A DNA stretch of 64,000 nucleotides. Origin: Phenylobacterium sp. (GTDB lineage Bacteria; Pseudomonadota; Alphaproteobacteria; Caulobacterales; Caulobacteraceae). A model generated the notes under the pieces. That model saw nothing but the letters and a program-made list of their open reading frames with translations, was not told the DNA's origin and did no database searches. A program made the position numbers and the translations under genes. Each line of letters starts with the position of its first letter. Within the stretch, counting starts at the first letter, position 1. Of the stretch, positions 21,463 to 30,534 are shown piece after piece. Where the stretch lies: the NCBI RefSeq assembly GCF_013911965.1, contig NZ_JACESE010000006.1, forward strand, positions 124,001-188,000, written 5' to 3'.

Positions 21463-22805
21463 GCCGGCGCCAGCCCGGCCGGCCTCAGGTCGCCCCCCAG
21501 GCCCTGCATCATTTCGACGAAGCCCGGGAAGCTGGTGGCGATCATGCCGGGCTCGTCGACGCTGACCGGCGCCTCGGCTGCCAGGCCCAGCACCAGGTGC
21601 GACATGGCGATGCGGTGGTCGCCGTGCGTCGTGACCCGCGCGCCGCCGGCCACGGGATGATTGCCGCGCGAGGTTCCGGCGACGATCAGGCCTTCCGGCT
21701 CCTCCTCGACGCCGACGCCGCAGGCGGCGAGGCCGGCGGCGGTGAGCGCGATGCGGTCGCTTTCCTTGACCCGCATCTCGCCGATGCCGCGCATGACGGT
21801 GGGCCCCTCGGCGAAGGCCGCGGCGATGGCGAGGATGGGGTATTCGTCGATCATGGCCGGCGCCCGCTCGGGCGGAACGACCACGCCGCGCAGGGCCGAA
21901 TGGCGCGCAGTGACGTCGCCCACCTGGTCGCCGCCCTCCTCCCGCGCGTTGGAGATGACGAGGTCGGCGCCCATTTCCTGAAGCGTCGTGAAGAGGGCCG
22001 CGCGCAGCGGATTGAGCAGCACGCCCTCCACGGTCACCTCCGAGCCCGGGGTGATCAGGGCCGCCACCAGCGGGAAGGCGGCCGAGGACGGATCGCCCGG
22101 AACCTTGACCTGGGCGCCGGTCAGCTTCTGGCCGCCGGCCACGCGGATGCGGCGCGCCCCGTCGGCGGCGCGTTCGACGCTCACCTCCGCCCCGAAGGCG
22201 CGCAGCATGCGCTCGGTATGGTCGCGGGTGGCTTCGGGCTCGATCACCTCGGCGCCGCCGGCCGCGGAGAGCCCGGCCAGCAGGACGGCCGACTTCACCT
22301 GGGCCGAGGGTTCGGGCAGGCGGTAGGCGATGGTCTTCAGATCACCGCCCCGGAGCGTCAGCGGCAGGCGGCCGCCGGTGCGGCACAGCCAGGCGGCGCC
22401 CATCTCGCCCAGCGGCTTGAGCACCCGGTTCATGGGCCGGCCGCGGAGAGAGGAATCGCCGGTGAAGGTGGCGCAGAGGGGAAAGCCCGCCGCCGCGCCC
22501 ATGATCAGCCGCACGCCCGTACCGGCGTTGCCGCAGTCGACCACGTCCGCCGGCTCGGAAAAGCCGCCCCGGCCCTGCACCCGCCAGCGGCCCTCGCCCA
22601 GGCGCTCGACCTGCGCGCCGAAGGCGGCCATGGCCGCGGCGGTGCGCTTGACGTCCTCGCCCTCCAGAAGGCCCTCGATCTCGGTGGTCCCCGTCGCCAG
22701 GGCGCCGAGGATGAGCGACCGGTGGGAAATCGACTTGTCGCCGGGGGCGCGCACGCGCCCCCTCAGCGGGCCGCCGCGCGTCGCGGTCAGTCCTGCCGCC
22801 GCCAT
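21459..22805 (-). CDS. aroA: 3-phosphoshikimate 1-carboxyvinyltransferase (EPSP synthase)
   Basis: The 448-residue enzyme of the shikimate pathway joins PEP to shikimate-3-phosphate. The N-terminal motif [21 protein letters not shown] and [17 protein letters not shown] (PEP binding) are clear; [15 protein letters not shown] and RVKESDR also fit. The start is placed at [17 protein letters not shown]. The reading frame stays open far upstream, but that extension runs antisense to the divergent FYDLN gene and is not credible. The NAGTG form (Gly, not Ala) is the usual glyphosate-sensitive type sequence; sensitivity itself is not shown. Confidence 0.96.
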   Translation of the reverse strand: MAAAGLTATRGGPLRGRVRAPGDKSISHRSLILGALATGTTEIEGLLEGEDVKRTAAAMAAFGAQVERLGEGRWRVQGRGGFSEPADVVDCGNAGTGVRLIMGAAAGFPLCATFTGDSSLRGRPMNRVLKPLGEMGAAWLCRTGGRLPLTLRGGDLKTIAYRLPEPSAQVKSAVLLAGLSAAGGAEVIEPEATRDHTERMLRAFGAEVSVERAADGARRIRVAGGQKLTGAQVKVPGDPSSAAFPLVAALITPGSEVTVEGVLLNPLRAALFTTLQEMGADLVISNAREEGGDQVGDVTARHSALRGVVVPPERAPAMIDEYPILAIAAAFAEGPTVMRGIGEMRVKESDRIALTAAGLAACGVGVEEEPEGLIVAGTSRGNHPVAGGARVTTHGDHRIAMSHLVLGLAAEAPVSVDEPGMIATSFPGFVEMMQGLGGDLRPAGLAPA

Positions 22806-22925
22806 GGATTTCGAAGCCTCCTCTAAGGCTTGCCGTTTTTCCGAGGGGGTTTGCTTTTGACAGCCGCCCTGGCCCGTGGCAAGGGAGCCCGCTCTTAAGA
22901 AACCGCTCTCCAGGGGATCGCCTAC

Positions 22926-23414
22926 GTGGCCAATCCAGAGCTGGGCGCCAAGCAGGTTTGCCCCAATTGCCAGGCCAAGTTCTACGACTTGAACAAGCGC
23001 CCGGCTGTCTGCCCGAAGTGTCATACCGAGTTCGACCCTGACGAGGCGGTTCGCAGCCGCCGCGTGCGTGGTCGCGCCGCGGCGCCGGAACACGAGGCCG
23101 AGGACGAGGATCGCGAGGATCAGGTCAAGGGTCGCGCCGCCGCCGATGACGAGGACGAGGACGAGGAAGTCCGCGCCCCCGAAATCGACGAGGAGGCCGA
23201 CGACGTCGCCTCGACCGACGATGACGACGACGACACCCGCGAACCGGCCGAACGGGCCGGCAAGAAGCACGGTCCGGCGGACGACATCAGCGACTTCGGC
23301 GACGACGAGGACCTCGAGGACGACGAGGACGAAGACGTGCCCTTCCTCGAGGACGAGGAGGAGGATTTCGACGACTCCGAGATCGACGGAATCGGGGAAG
23401 ACGACGAGGACTAA
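22926..23414 (+). CDS. FYDLN acid domain protein (TIGR02300 type)
   Basis: A 162-residue protein starting with GTG. The first 45 residues hold a CPNC...CPKC zinc-ribbon-like pair around the name-giving [12 protein letters not shown]. The rest is strongly acidic, with Asp/Glu runs of low complexity. The family is confined mainly to alphaproteobacteria and its function is unknown. It is divergent from aroA, its usual neighbour in this class. The acidic tail may be disordered. Confidence 0.92.
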   Translation: MANPELGAKQVCPNCQAKFYDLNKRPAVCPKCHTEFDPDEAVRSRRVRGRAAAPEHEAEDEDREDQVKGRAAADDEDEDEEVRAPEIDEEADDVASTDDDDDDTREPAERAGKKHGPADDISDFGDDEDLEDDEDEDVPFLEDEEEDFDDSEIDGIGEDDED

Positions 23415-23519
23415 AGGACGCAGAAAAAAGCCCGAAAATGGTGCTTGATCACGTCCCGACCTTTGACTAGGTTCCGCGCCTCTTCGGGCGGCGACCCCCG
23501 CCCGAAGAGCCCAGGACCT

Positions 23520-23595
23520 GGGGCTATAGCTCAGTTGGTAGAGCGCTTGAATGGCATTCAAGAGGTCAGCGGTTCGACTCCGCTTAGCTCCACCA
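23520..23595 (+). tRNA. tRNA-Ala (anticodon GGC)
   Basis: A 76-nt cloverleaf with encoded CCA end. The acceptor arm GGGGCTA pairs with TAGCTCC (one G-T), the anticodon stem CTTGA/TCAAG surrounds loop ATGGCAT with anticodon GGC at 23553-23555, and the T arm contains GGTTCGACTCC. The 3' part from the anticodon loop onward is repeated at 51170-51216, so this gene is the integration site of the 27.7-kb element. The gene itself remains intact. Confidence 0.97.
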
Positions 23596-23597
23596 TG
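23551..23597 (+). repeat. attL: 47-bp direct repeat in the tRNA-Ala 3' part
   Basis: These 47 bases, from the anticodon loop to 2 bp after the CCA end, are identical to 51170-51216. Identity stops sharply on both sides (A versus C before, G versus A after). Crossover in the anticodon-loop region is usual for tyrosine integrases that target tRNA genes. Confidence 0.95.
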
Positions 23598-23598
23598 G

Positions 23599-23634
23599 AC
23601 CCCGCCAGTAAACCACTGGCGGGGTTCGCCTTTT
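23599..23634 (+). terminator. Terminator after tRNA-Ala (element-borne)
   Basis: ACCCCGCCAGT (23599-23609) and ACTGGCGGGGT (23615-23625) form an 11-bp perfect stem followed by TCGCCTTTTC. It lies inside the element, directly after the direct repeat, and so replaces the original tRNA terminator that now sits beyond attR. Confidence 0.85.
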
Positions 23635-23687
23635 CTGGAATGTCGCGCCCCTCAATCGAAGTCGGACTGGACTACGGTCGAGCTTTA

Positions 23688-23705
23688 GGTACCACCGAGG
23701 TACCA
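23688..23705 (+). repeat. 18-bp motif shared with the other end of the element (left copy)
   Basis: GGTACCACCGAGGTACCA here matches 17 of 18 bases of the copy at 51019-51036, in the same orientation. Each copy contains GGTACC twice at 11-bp spacing, about one helical turn. It lies 91 bp inside attL. A candidate arm-type binding site for the integrase. Confidence 0.6.
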
Positions 23706-24063
23706 TTCGGAGCGTGAACAATCGGGGCGTTTCGCCGCATCTCCGGCCGTGCCAGCGCTTTTCAAGTTGGAGAGCGAGTCGGCGTCTTCCCCAGACATCG
23801 GCGGGCCGCATGGGGCCGCCGCCGGTTCGCGCCGATCGGCATGTCGGCACGGAGATCATTGGCTTGGCCCGGCTTTGTTGAGGTGGACCGAAAGTTCCGG
23901 GCGCTGGCGCCTCGAAGAACGGTGGGTTTTGCGAGCGAGAGGCAGGCCGCGACGGAGATTGACACGTGGCTCTGGCAATCTCTATCTGAACTCATGGGGT
24001 GTGCGATCTCCCCACGAGGCGTCATGCTGAATCATCGCGTCCCCTCGAGTATCCGGACGCCGC
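23706..24063. other. Left-end non-coding region of the element
   Basis: About 360 bp before the chromate operon. Short open frames on both strands have no recognisable domain, ribosome site or codon pattern and I do not call a gene. It should contain the chromate promoter (see 23959-23987). Confidence 0.5.
23959..23987 (+). promoter_or_regulatory. Candidate promoter of the chromate operon
   Basis: A TTGACA box (23959-23964) is followed after 17 bp by CTATCT (23982-23987), in an AT-richer patch about 80 bp before the first chr gene. The -10 match is weak, so this is tentative. Confidence 0.35.
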
Positions 24064-24879
24064 ATGCCTGCTCTCAACACCATCACATCTGATAAGCTCG
24101 GCCGCCTGATCGGCACACCATCCTGCCCAGCGCTCATAGACCTTCGGCCTGGGCGGCCTGATCTGTTGCCAGGCTCGCTACGGTGCCCTGCCGAGACCGT
24201 CGAAGACTGGAGCGGCGCGATCAGCGCCCCCGCCGTCGTGATCTGCGGCGATGGCGCGGAAGCCAGTCCGGGCGTCGCGGCCTACCTGCGCAGCCGCGGG
24301 GTGGAGGCCGAGGTGCTGGAAGGCGGCATCAAGGCCTGGACAGCGCAGGGTCAGCCGCTGGTCCGCGAATCGGCGCTGCCGCCTCGGGACCGCCTCGGCC
24401 GGACCGTGTGGGTGACGCGCGCGCGGCCCAAGGTCGATCGTATCGCCTGCCCGTGGCTGATCCGTCGCTTTGTCGACCCCGAGGCTCTGATCCTCTACGT
24501 CGCGCCAGGCGAGGTCGCGCGTGTCGCCGAGCAACTGCAGGCGGCGCCGTTCGATGTCGACGGCGTGTTCTGGAGCCATCGCGGTGCGCTTTGCACCTTT
24601 GACGTCATGGTCGAGGAGTTTGGGCTTGCGCGCTTGCCCGGCCTCGGCCGGCTCGCTGAAGTCGTCCGTGGGGCCGACACCGGTCATCCCGAGATCGCGC
24701 CCCAGGCGGCAGGGCTTTTGGCAGCCTCCCTGGGACTTTCGCGCATGTTCAGCAGCGATGAGGAGCAACTCGCCGCGGGCATGCTGCTTTACGACGCCTT
24801 CTTCCGCTGGGCCCGCGACGCCTGGGAGGAGACCCACACCTGGGAGTCTCACCTTCCCAAGGGGAGAGCGCGCACATGA
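24064..24879 (+). CDS. chrB: Rhodanese-ChrB fusion, chromate resistance protein
   Basis: The 271-residue protein has a rhodanese-like domain (residues about 14-100, with VVICGDGAEAS placing a Cys at 61 in the active-site loop). It is followed by the ChrB C-terminal domain from RTVWVTRARPKVDRIACPWLIRRFVDPEALILYV (about 113-146) onward. Classical ChrB has a different, DNA-binding N-terminal domain and regulates chr genes; here it is replaced by rhodanese, so a sulfur- or redox-related role is as likely as regulation. Its stop overlaps the chrA start (ATGA), giving a coupled chrB-chrA operon. Confidence 0.88.
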   Translation: MPALNTITSDKLGRLIGTPSCPALIDLRPGRPDLLPGSLRCPAETVEDWSGAISAPAVVICGDGAEASPGVAAYLRSRGVEAEVLEGGIKAWTAQGQPLVRESALPPRDRLGRTVWVTRARPKVDRIACPWLIRRFVDPEALILYVAPGEVARVAEQLQAAPFDVDGVFWSHRGALCTFDVMVEEFGLARLPGLGRLAEVVRGADTGHPEIAPQAAGLLAASLGLSRMFSSDEEQLAAGMLLYDAFFRWARDAWEETHTWESHLPKGRART

Positions 24880-26279
24880 GCGCCATGGCTACAGACCCCG
24901 GAACCAGTGGCCAGGCTGGCGCCCACGGCATCCCCTTTCGGGAGGCCGTCGCCGTTTGGGCGCGGATCGCGGCCCTGAGCTTCGGCGGCCCGGCAGGACA
25001 GATCGCCGTGATGCATCGCATCCTGGTCGATGAGAAGCGCTGGATCGGCGAGGAGCGCTTTCTGCACGCGCTCAACTACTGCATGCTCCTGCCGGGGCCC
25101 GAGGCCCAGCAGTTGGCCATCTACATCGGCTGGCTGCTGCACAAGACCAAGGGTGGTCTGGTCGCCGGAACCCTCTTCGTACTGCCCGGCTTTGTCGCCA
25201 TTCTGGCGCTCAGTTATGTCTACGTCCTGCTCGAGGACGTCGCCCTCATTGAGGGCCTGTTCTTCGGCCTCAAGGCGGCGGTGCTGGCCGTCGTCCTCCA
25301 GGCCGTCGTCCGCGTGGGCTCGCGCGCGCTGAAGAACAACGTCATGCGCGGCATCGCCGTCGCCGCCTTCGTCGCCATCTTCTTCCTCGACGCGCCGTTT
25401 CCGCTGATCGTGCTCATCGCCGCATTGGCCGGTTACGCCGGCGGGCGCGCGGGCCTGCCGGCCTTCAAGGGCGGGGGCGGACACGGCGCGGCCAAGGGCG
25501 AGGTCGTGCATGACCGTGACACCGCGCTCGGCGAACACCTGCCCGAGCACGCCAAGCCCAACCTTGGATGGTCGCTGCGAATCTCTGGTGCGCTACTGCT
25601 TCTCTGGCTCGCCCCGGTCGCTGCCTTGTTCGTCTTGGCCGGGCCGGATGACGTGTTCACCCGTATCGCCACCTTCTTCAGCCAGATGGCGGTCGTCACC
25701 TTCGGCGGCGCCTACGCCGTCCTCGCCTATGTGGCGCAAGAGGCCGTAGAGACCTTCGGTTGGCTACAGCCCGGCGAAATGCTGGACGGCCTCGGCATGG
25801 CCGAGACTACCCCGGGCCCCCTCATCATGGTCACCCAGTTCGTCGGCTTTCTGGCGGCGTTCCGCGACGCGACCGGCCTGCCGCCGTTGGTGGCAGCGAC
25901 CCTCGGCGCCGTCCTGACCACCTGGGTCACCTTCGTCCCCTGCTTCCTCTGGATCTTCGCCGGCGCCCCGTTTGTAGAGCGCTTGAGAGGTAACGCGGCG
26001 CTCTCCTCGGCGTTGACGGCGATCACGGCGGCCGTCGTTGGCGTAATCCTCAATCTTGCGCTCTGGTTCGCAGTCCACGCGCTCTTCGGTCAAGTCCGGG
26101 AAGTCCCCTTCGCCATGGGGGCGTTCAGCGTGCCGGTGCTCGGCACGCTGAACCTAGCCGCCGCTGTGCTCTCGCTCGGCGCGATCATCGCTATCTTCCG
26201 TTTCAAGGCCGGCGTTTTGCCGGTGCTCGGCGCCTGCGCGGTGCTCGGGGCAATCTACGGATTGGCTCAGCTTGCCTAG
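24876..26279 (+). CDS. chrA: Chromate efflux transporter, long-chain CHR family
   Basis: A 467-residue inner-membrane protein made of two homologous CHR halves. The first has [22 protein letters not shown] and [16 protein letters not shown]. The second has [17 protein letters not shown] and [17 protein letters not shown], both with the characteristic FGG and PGP motifs. About ten to twelve membrane helices are visible. It exports chromate from the cytoplasm. It lies between chrB and a superoxide dismutase gene. A paralogue sits in the flanking chromosome at 53864-55231. Confidence 0.95.
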   Translation: MSAMATDPGTSGQAGAHGIPFREAVAVWARIAALSFGGPAGQIAVMHRILVDEKRWIGEERFLHALNYCMLLPGPEAQQLAIYIGWLLHKTKGGLVAGTLFVLPGFVAILALSYVYVLLEDVALIEGLFFGLKAAVLAVVLQAVVRVGSRALKNNVMRGIAVAAFVAIFFLDAPFPLIVLIAALAGYAGGRAGLPAFKGGGGHGAAKGEVVHDRDTALGEHLPEHAKPNLGWSLRISGALLLLWLAPVAALFVLAGPDDVFTRIATFFSQMAVVTFGGAYAVLAYVAQEAVETFGWLQPGEMLDGLGMAETTPGPLIMVTQFVGFLAAFRDATGLPPLVAATLGAVLTTWVTFVPCFLWIFAGAPFVERLRGNAALSSALTAITAAVVGVILNLALWFAVHALFGQVREVPFAMGAFSVPVLGTLNLAAAVLSLGAIIAIFRFKAGVLPVLGACAVLGAIYGLAQLA

Positions 26280-26326
26280 CGGACCGGAGAGAAGAAGCGT
26301 CAAAGAACACCATAGTGGAGGTCGAG

Positions 26327-27019
26327 ATGAGCAACCCTGAACTGGACCGGCGAGCGATGCTGGGCGCGGGCGCCTTGGCGGCCGCCGCGCTGACCGCAGC
26401 GCCAGCCAACGCACAGCCGTCAACCGCTGCCGCCTTTCAGCCCAAGCCCCTGCCGTTCAACCCGGCGGCCGTGCCGGGGCTGTCGGAGAAGCTGCTGCGC
26501 AGCCACTTCGACAACAACTACACGGGCGCGGTTCGCCGGCTCGGGCAGATCGAGGCGCAGCTCTCCGGCCTGACCCCCGCCAGCACGCCCGGCTTTCAGC
26601 TGAACGGGCTGAAGCGCGAGGAGCTCATCGCCTGGAATTCGATGATCCTGCACGAGGTCTATTTCGCGAGCCTTGGCCAGCCAGCCGGGCCATCCGGCGC
26701 GCTCGCGACGGCGCTGGAGCGGGATTTCGGCAGCCACGACCGGTGGGCGGCAGAGTTTGCGTCGACCGGAAAGGCGCTCGGCGGCGGATCCGGCTGGGTG
26801 CTGCTGACCTGGAGCCCGCGGGACCGCAGGCTGGTGAATACCTGGGCGTCCGATCACACCCAGACCCTCGCCGGCGGCGCGCCGTTGCTGGCGCTCGACA
26901 TGTATGAACACGCCTATCACATGGACTTCGGGGCCGCGGCCGGCGCCTATGTCGACGCCTTCATGAAGGCGCTCAACTGGCGGAGCGCCAGCGAAGCTTA
27001 TGCGCGGCTCGCCGCGTGA
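26327..27019 (+). CDS. chrC: Tat-exported Fe/Mn superoxide dismutase of the chromate operon
   Basis: The 230-residue product has a twin-arginine-type leader (DRRAMLGAGALAAAALTAAPANA) and a Fe/Mn-SOD core. Likely metal ligands are H60 (RSHFDNNYT), H109 (SMILHEVYF), D191 and H195 (LALDMYEHAYHMD). The ATG at 26327 has a GGAGG site just ahead; an upstream GTG at 26315 would place that site inside the gene. SOD genes (chrC) are known partners of chrBA in Cupriavidus and Ochrobactrum, where chromate reduction produces oxygen radicals. Periplasmic location is inferred from the leader. Confidence 0.9.
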   Translation: MSNPELDRRAMLGAGALAAAALTAAPANAQPSTAAAFQPKPLPFNPAAVPGLSEKLLRSHFDNNYTGAVRRLGQIEAQLSGLTPASTPGFQLNGLKREELIAWNSMILHEVYFASLGQPAGPSGALATALERDFGSHDRWAAEFASTGKALGGGSGWVLLTWSPRDRRLVNTWASDHTQTLAGGAPLLALDMYEHAYHMDFGAAAGAYVDAFMKALNWRSASEAYARLAA

Positions 27020-27041
27020 TGGCGGCCGCCGATTGTAGGTC

Positions 27042-27470
27042 ATGACGTTCAGCGGTAAGCAAGGCGTCGTGGTGCAGGTCAGCCGCCTTCTAGCCCGCCT
27101 CCTGGGTGTGATGCTTCTCGTGGTCGCGGTGGCCTCTCCGGCCGTGCCGATGGATGCGCATGCCGCCGCGCACCGGGTCTCCAGCGTCGACGCCACGCAC
27201 CATCATCATCACGATGCCAGCGGCGCGGTGGTGGCCGACGACCACCATCATCGTCATGAGTCTGGCGCGCCGGCCGACGACGACAAGGCCGACAGCGACG
27301 GCGGCCATCATCACCTGCCCATCGGACAGATCCTGTTCGAGGTCGCGCCGCCGCCGGCCCATTTCGGCGTGATCATCGCCGCCACCGAAATCAAGCAGAC
27401 GATCGGCAGCGAACGCGCTCTGCCTGACATCGCGCCCGCGCCGCCCAACCGACCACCGCGCTCCAGCTGA
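27042..27470 (+). CDS. Periplasmic His-rich small protein upstream of the RND operon
   Basis: A 142-residue product with a hydrophobic leader (LARLLGVMLLVVAVASPAVPMDAHA), then repeated His clusters: HHHHHD near 53, HHHRHE near 68, and GGHHHLP near 90. The tail is Pro-rich. Small His-rich exported proteins of CzcI type stand at the head of cation-efflux operons and are thought to buffer or sense metal; that role is inferred here from composition and position. It lies 22 bp after the SOD gene, so the chromate and RND genes may form one transcript. Confidence 0.75.
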   Translation: MTFSGKQGVVVQVSRLLARLLGVMLLVVAVASPAVPMDAHAAAHRVSSVDATHHHHHDASGAVVADDHHHRHESGAPADDDKADSDGGHHHLPIGQILFEVAPPPAHFGVIIAATEIKQTIGSERALPDIAPAPPNRPPRSS

Positions 27471-27534
27471 TCGCTCGGCGCCGCGCGCATCCGTGAAGGA
27501 TGCGCCTGGCGCGCCTTGCTGTCTGGAGCTCAAC

Positions 27535-28764
27535 ATGCCTTTTCGCCTGCCTGCCGCGCGACTGCGCGGTCTATCCCTCATCCTGCTGACCGCGTGTCCC
27601 GCCGCCACGGCGGCGGCGCAGACCGCGCCCGTGCGCCTCACCGAGGCGCAAGCCATTGAGCGGGCCCTGCGCGACCCGGACTTCTCTGCTGGCGCCGCCG
27701 CCCGCATTGATGCGGCGCGGGCCGAGGCCCGCAGCATCACAAGGTTCGACAACCCGAGCGTCAGCGCCCGGCGCGGCGAGATTTCGGGGCCGGCGCAGGA
27801 CGAGGTCGAAACAGAGATCGGCCTGGTGCAACCCTTCGATCTTGCTGGCCGCCGCTCAGCGCTGCGCGCCGCCGCCGGCGCCGAGGCCAATGCGGTGGAG
27901 GCCGAGATGACGCGCAAGGCGCAGGAGCGCCGCGCAGAGGTTCGCCGCGCCTATGCGGGCTGCGCGGTCGCGACCGAGACGGCGGCCTTGAAACGGACCC
28001 TCGTTTCGCGGCTCGCGGCCGCCGAACGGATCGTCGCGGCCCGCGCGGGCGCCGGCGACACGGCGGTCTATGACCTGCGCCGTGTCCGCGTCGAAGGCCG
28101 CAGCGCCGCCGCTGAAGCCGACCTGGCGGAAGGCGAGGCCGCCTCGGCTTGCACGGCGCTGGAGAGTCTGACCCGCACACCGGGCGCTCGTCCCGAAGGT
28201 CCGCCCGTCCCGCCGGCCGCCGCCGCCGTCGCCAGCGCCTTGCGCAGCGACCTCGCCGCGCGGGAGCAGCGGCTCGAGGCGGCGGATTTCGCGGTGCGCG
28301 CGGCGGAGCGATCGCGGATTCCAGAGCTTGAAGTCGGCCTCGGCTGGCGGCGGCTGGAAGTCGCGGGCCTCGAAGCGAACGGTCCGCAGATCTCCGTCGG
28401 CGCGACCATTCCCCTGTTCGATCGCGGCTCGGCCAGCGTCGCCGCCGCCCGCGCCCGGCAGAAGGCGGAGGCCGCCGAGCTGGCCCTGGCCCGGCGGCGG
28501 ATCGAAGCGGAAACGGCGGCGGCCCAGGCGCGATCAGATGCGGTCGCACGGGCGCTCGCCAGCAGCCGGAGCGCCCGCGATGACGCCGCCCGCCTCGGCC
28601 AGATCGCCGAGACGGCCTACGAGGCCGGCGAGACCGGCGTCACCGAACTGGTGGACGCCTATCGCGCGGCCCACGACGCGGAACTTTCAACCCTCGAGCT
28701 GACGGGGCGGGCCATCCAGGCCGCGATCGAGCTCGAACTGGCCCAAGGAGGACCTACCCCATGA
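27535..28764 (+). CDS. Outer-membrane factor of the RND pump (TolC/CzcC family)
   Basis: The 409-residue protein has a signal peptide (LRGLSLILLTACPAATAAAQ) and two long helical OEP repeats with the family start VRLTEAQAIERALRDPD. IPELEVGLGWRRLE and the strands ISVGATIPLFDRG mark the second repeat. It forms the outer-membrane duct. The ATG at 27535 is preferred over an upstream GTG because the signal peptide begins there. Its stop overlaps the next start by 4 bp. Confidence 0.9.
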   Translation: MPFRLPAARLRGLSLILLTACPAATAAAQTAPVRLTEAQAIERALRDPDFSAGAAARIDAARAEARSITRFDNPSVSARRGEISGPAQDEVETEIGLVQPFDLAGRRSALRAAAGAEANAVEAEMTRKAQERRAEVRRAYAGCAVATETAALKRTLVSRLAAAERIVAARAGAGDTAVYDLRRVRVEGRSAAAEADLAEGEAASACTALESLTRTPGARPEGPPVPPAAAAVASALRSDLAAREQRLEAADFAVRAAERSRIPELEVGLGWRRLEVAGLEANGPQISVGATIPLFDRGSASVAAARARQKAEAAELALARRRIEAETAAAQARSDAVARALASSRSARDDAARLGQIAETAYEAGETGVTELVDAYRAAHDAELSTLELTGRAIQAAIELELAQGGPTP

Positions 28765-29018
28765 AGATGCAAACCCTGCTCGCCGTGGCGACCGCAGCCG
28801 CCCTCTGCGCCTGCTCGCCGGCGCAAGAGCCCACCGAGACCAAGACCGAGCCGGCCGCCGCCGCGGCCCCCGCGACCGATGCGGCCGCGACGCCGGCGGC
28901 CGCCGACGCCAAGGCTCACCCCGACGACGATGCGGCGGCGCCGGCCGCCGACGACCACGCCCACGACGAGAAGGGCGATCACTCCCACGACGGCGAAGAC
29001 GCCGACCACAAGCACTAG
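28761..29018 (+). CDS. Small Asp/His-rich lipoprotein
   Basis: An 85-residue lipoprotein: signal MKMQTLLAVATAAALCAC with the lipobox Cys near residue 18. The body is almost wholly Ala, Asp, Glu, Pro and His, ending HDEKGDHSHDGEDADHKH. It is presumably a periplasmic metal-binding accessory. It overlaps the outer-membrane-factor gene by 4 bp and precedes the adaptor gene, so it belongs to the pump operon. No named family is recognised. Confidence 0.75.
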   Translation: MKMQTLLAVATAAALCACSPAQEPTETKTEPAAAAAPATDAAATPAAADAKAHPDDDAAAPAADDHAHDEKGDHSHDGEDADHKH

Positions 29019-29028
29019 AGGATCACCC

Positions 29029-30525
29029 ATGAAGGCGATGCTTCCTGCCCTGGCGGCGCTTGTCCTGCTCTCGTCGTGCGGCGAACGCGGCGAGCCGGCC
29101 GCCGCCCCGCCCGAGGGCGGGACCTTCGCCGTCACCCACTATGCGCCCACCACCGAACTGGTGGTCGAGTACCGGCCACTGGTGCTCGACCGCCGCCGCC
29201 GCTTCGACGCGCACTTCAGCCGCATCGCCGACTACCGGGCGATCAGCGAAGGGCAGGCGGTGGTCGAACTGGTCTGGCCGGATGGCCGGATCGACACCGG
29301 TTCGGCGCCGGTGTCCGAAATCCCAGGCATCTTCCGGCCCCTGGTGACGGCGACCCGGACCGGCCAGGCGAGGCTCCGCATCAAGCACGTGGGCGCGCAG
29401 GGCGAGAGCGTCCACGACCTGGGCGTCGTCACCGTCTATCCGACCAGCGAGGCCGGCGCGAGGGCCGCGCCGCCGCACGAGGAAGCCCCCGGCCGCATCG
29501 CCTTCCCCAAGGAAGCGCAATGGAAGGTGCCGTTCCGGGCCATTCCGGTGACTGACGGCACGGTCGCTCAGGCGATTCCGGTGACCGTTGATGTCCGCCT
29601 TGCGCCTAACGCGGAAGCGGTCATCTCCGCGCCGGTCAGCGGCGTGGTGCGGACGGGCGGGGCGGTGCCGTCGACCGGCATGTCCGTGCGCGCCGGACAG
29701 CAGCTCGCCACCATCAGCGCCCAGCTCGGGGGCGGCGAGGACGTGGCGTCCCTGGACCTTGGCATCGCCGAGGCCCGAATTGCGCTCGATGCGGCGCGGC
29801 GCGAGGTCGCGCGCATGCAACGGCTGGTGGAGGCGGAGGCCGCGCCACAGCGGCGTCTCGACGAAGCGCGGACCGCAGAACGCTTGGCCGCGGCCCAGCT
29901 CGACGCGGCCCAGAGGCGGCGCGCCTCGCTTGGCGGCGGGCCCGGCGTGGCCCTGGTCTCCCCAATCTCCGGGCGCATCCTGCAGTCGTCGCTTGTCCGC
30001 GGCGCCTCGGTGCAGGCGGGCGCAGAACTGATGCGCATCGGCGATCCAGGCCGTCTCTGGCTTGTCGCCCGCGTTCCCGAGGCGCAGGCCGCGACGCTTG
30101 GCGAAGGCGCGGCACTCGAAGTGCTGGTCAACGGCCAGCCGCTGCCTCTCGCAGCCACCCGCGTGGCCGACGCTGGTTTCATCGATCCGGCGACGCGGAC
30201 GGCCGAGGTGATCTTCGCCGCCGGCTCGCCCCAGCTGCGGCCAGGCCAGCGCGTGCAGGGGCGACTCGCCACCGGCGCGGGTGTGCGCAGCCTCAGCGTC
30301 CCGGCCTCGGCGATCCTCAACGAGAACGGCCAGGACGTTGTCTACGTCCAGGTGTCGGGCGAGGCTTTCGAGCGCCGGCTGGTCCAGCCGACAGTTCGCA
30401 GCGGCGACCGCGTCGCGGTTGCCGGCGACCTGCGGGCCGGCGAGCGGGTAGTCACCATCGGAGCCGCGACCGTGCGCGCCGCCGCCGCCAATCCAGACGC
30501 CTTCGGCCACGGCCATGCGCACTAG
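29029..30525 (+). CDS. RND membrane-fusion protein (CusB/HlyD family) with extended N-terminal domain
   Basis: The 498-residue product starts with a lipoprotein-type leader (MLPALAALVLLSSCGERG). An N-terminal beta domain of about 130 residues precedes the adaptor core: lipoyl half-motif ISAPVSGVVRTGG, a helical hairpin with Arg/Ala repeats, second half VSPISGRILQSSLVRGASVQAG, beta-barrel, and membrane-proximal VPASAILNENGQDVVYVQ. The C-terminus is GHGHAH, another His-rich tail in this operon. It lies 10 bp from both neighbours and links pump and outer-membrane factor. Confidence 0.9.
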   Translation: MKAMLPALAALVLLSSCGERGEPAAAPPEGGTFAVTHYAPTTELVVEYRPLVLDRRRRFDAHFSRIADYRAISEGQAVVELVWPDGRIDTGSAPVSEIPGIFRPLVTATRTGQARLRIKHVGAQGESVHDLGVVTVYPTSEAGARAAPPHEEAPGRIAFPKEAQWKVPFRAIPVTDGTVAQAIPVTVDVRLAPNAEAVISAPVSGVVRTGGAVPSTGMSVRAGQQLATISAQLGGGEDVASLDLGIAEARIALDAARREVARMQRLVEAEAAPQRRLDEARTAERLAAAQLDAAQRRRASLGGGPGVALVSPISGRILQSSLVRGASVQAGAELMRIGDPGRLWLVARVPEAQAATLGEGAALEVLVNGQPLPLAATRVADAGFIDPATRTAEVIFAAGSPQLRPGQRVQGRLATGAGVRSLSVPASAILNENGQDVVYVQVSGEAFERRLVQPTVRSGDRVAVAGDLRAGERVVTIGAATVRAAAANPDAFGHGHAH

Positions 30526-30534
30526 GGGGCGTCG

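Noticed and set aside
21459-23561. Extended 700-codon frame for aroA
   Set aside because: The upstream 250 codons run antisense to the FYDLN gene and read as Val/Leu-rich mirror of its acidic repeats; aroA starts at 22805.
23749-24030. Short open frames on both strands between attL and chrB
   Set aside because: No domain, no ribosome site and biased composition. An excisionase gene was looked for and not found.
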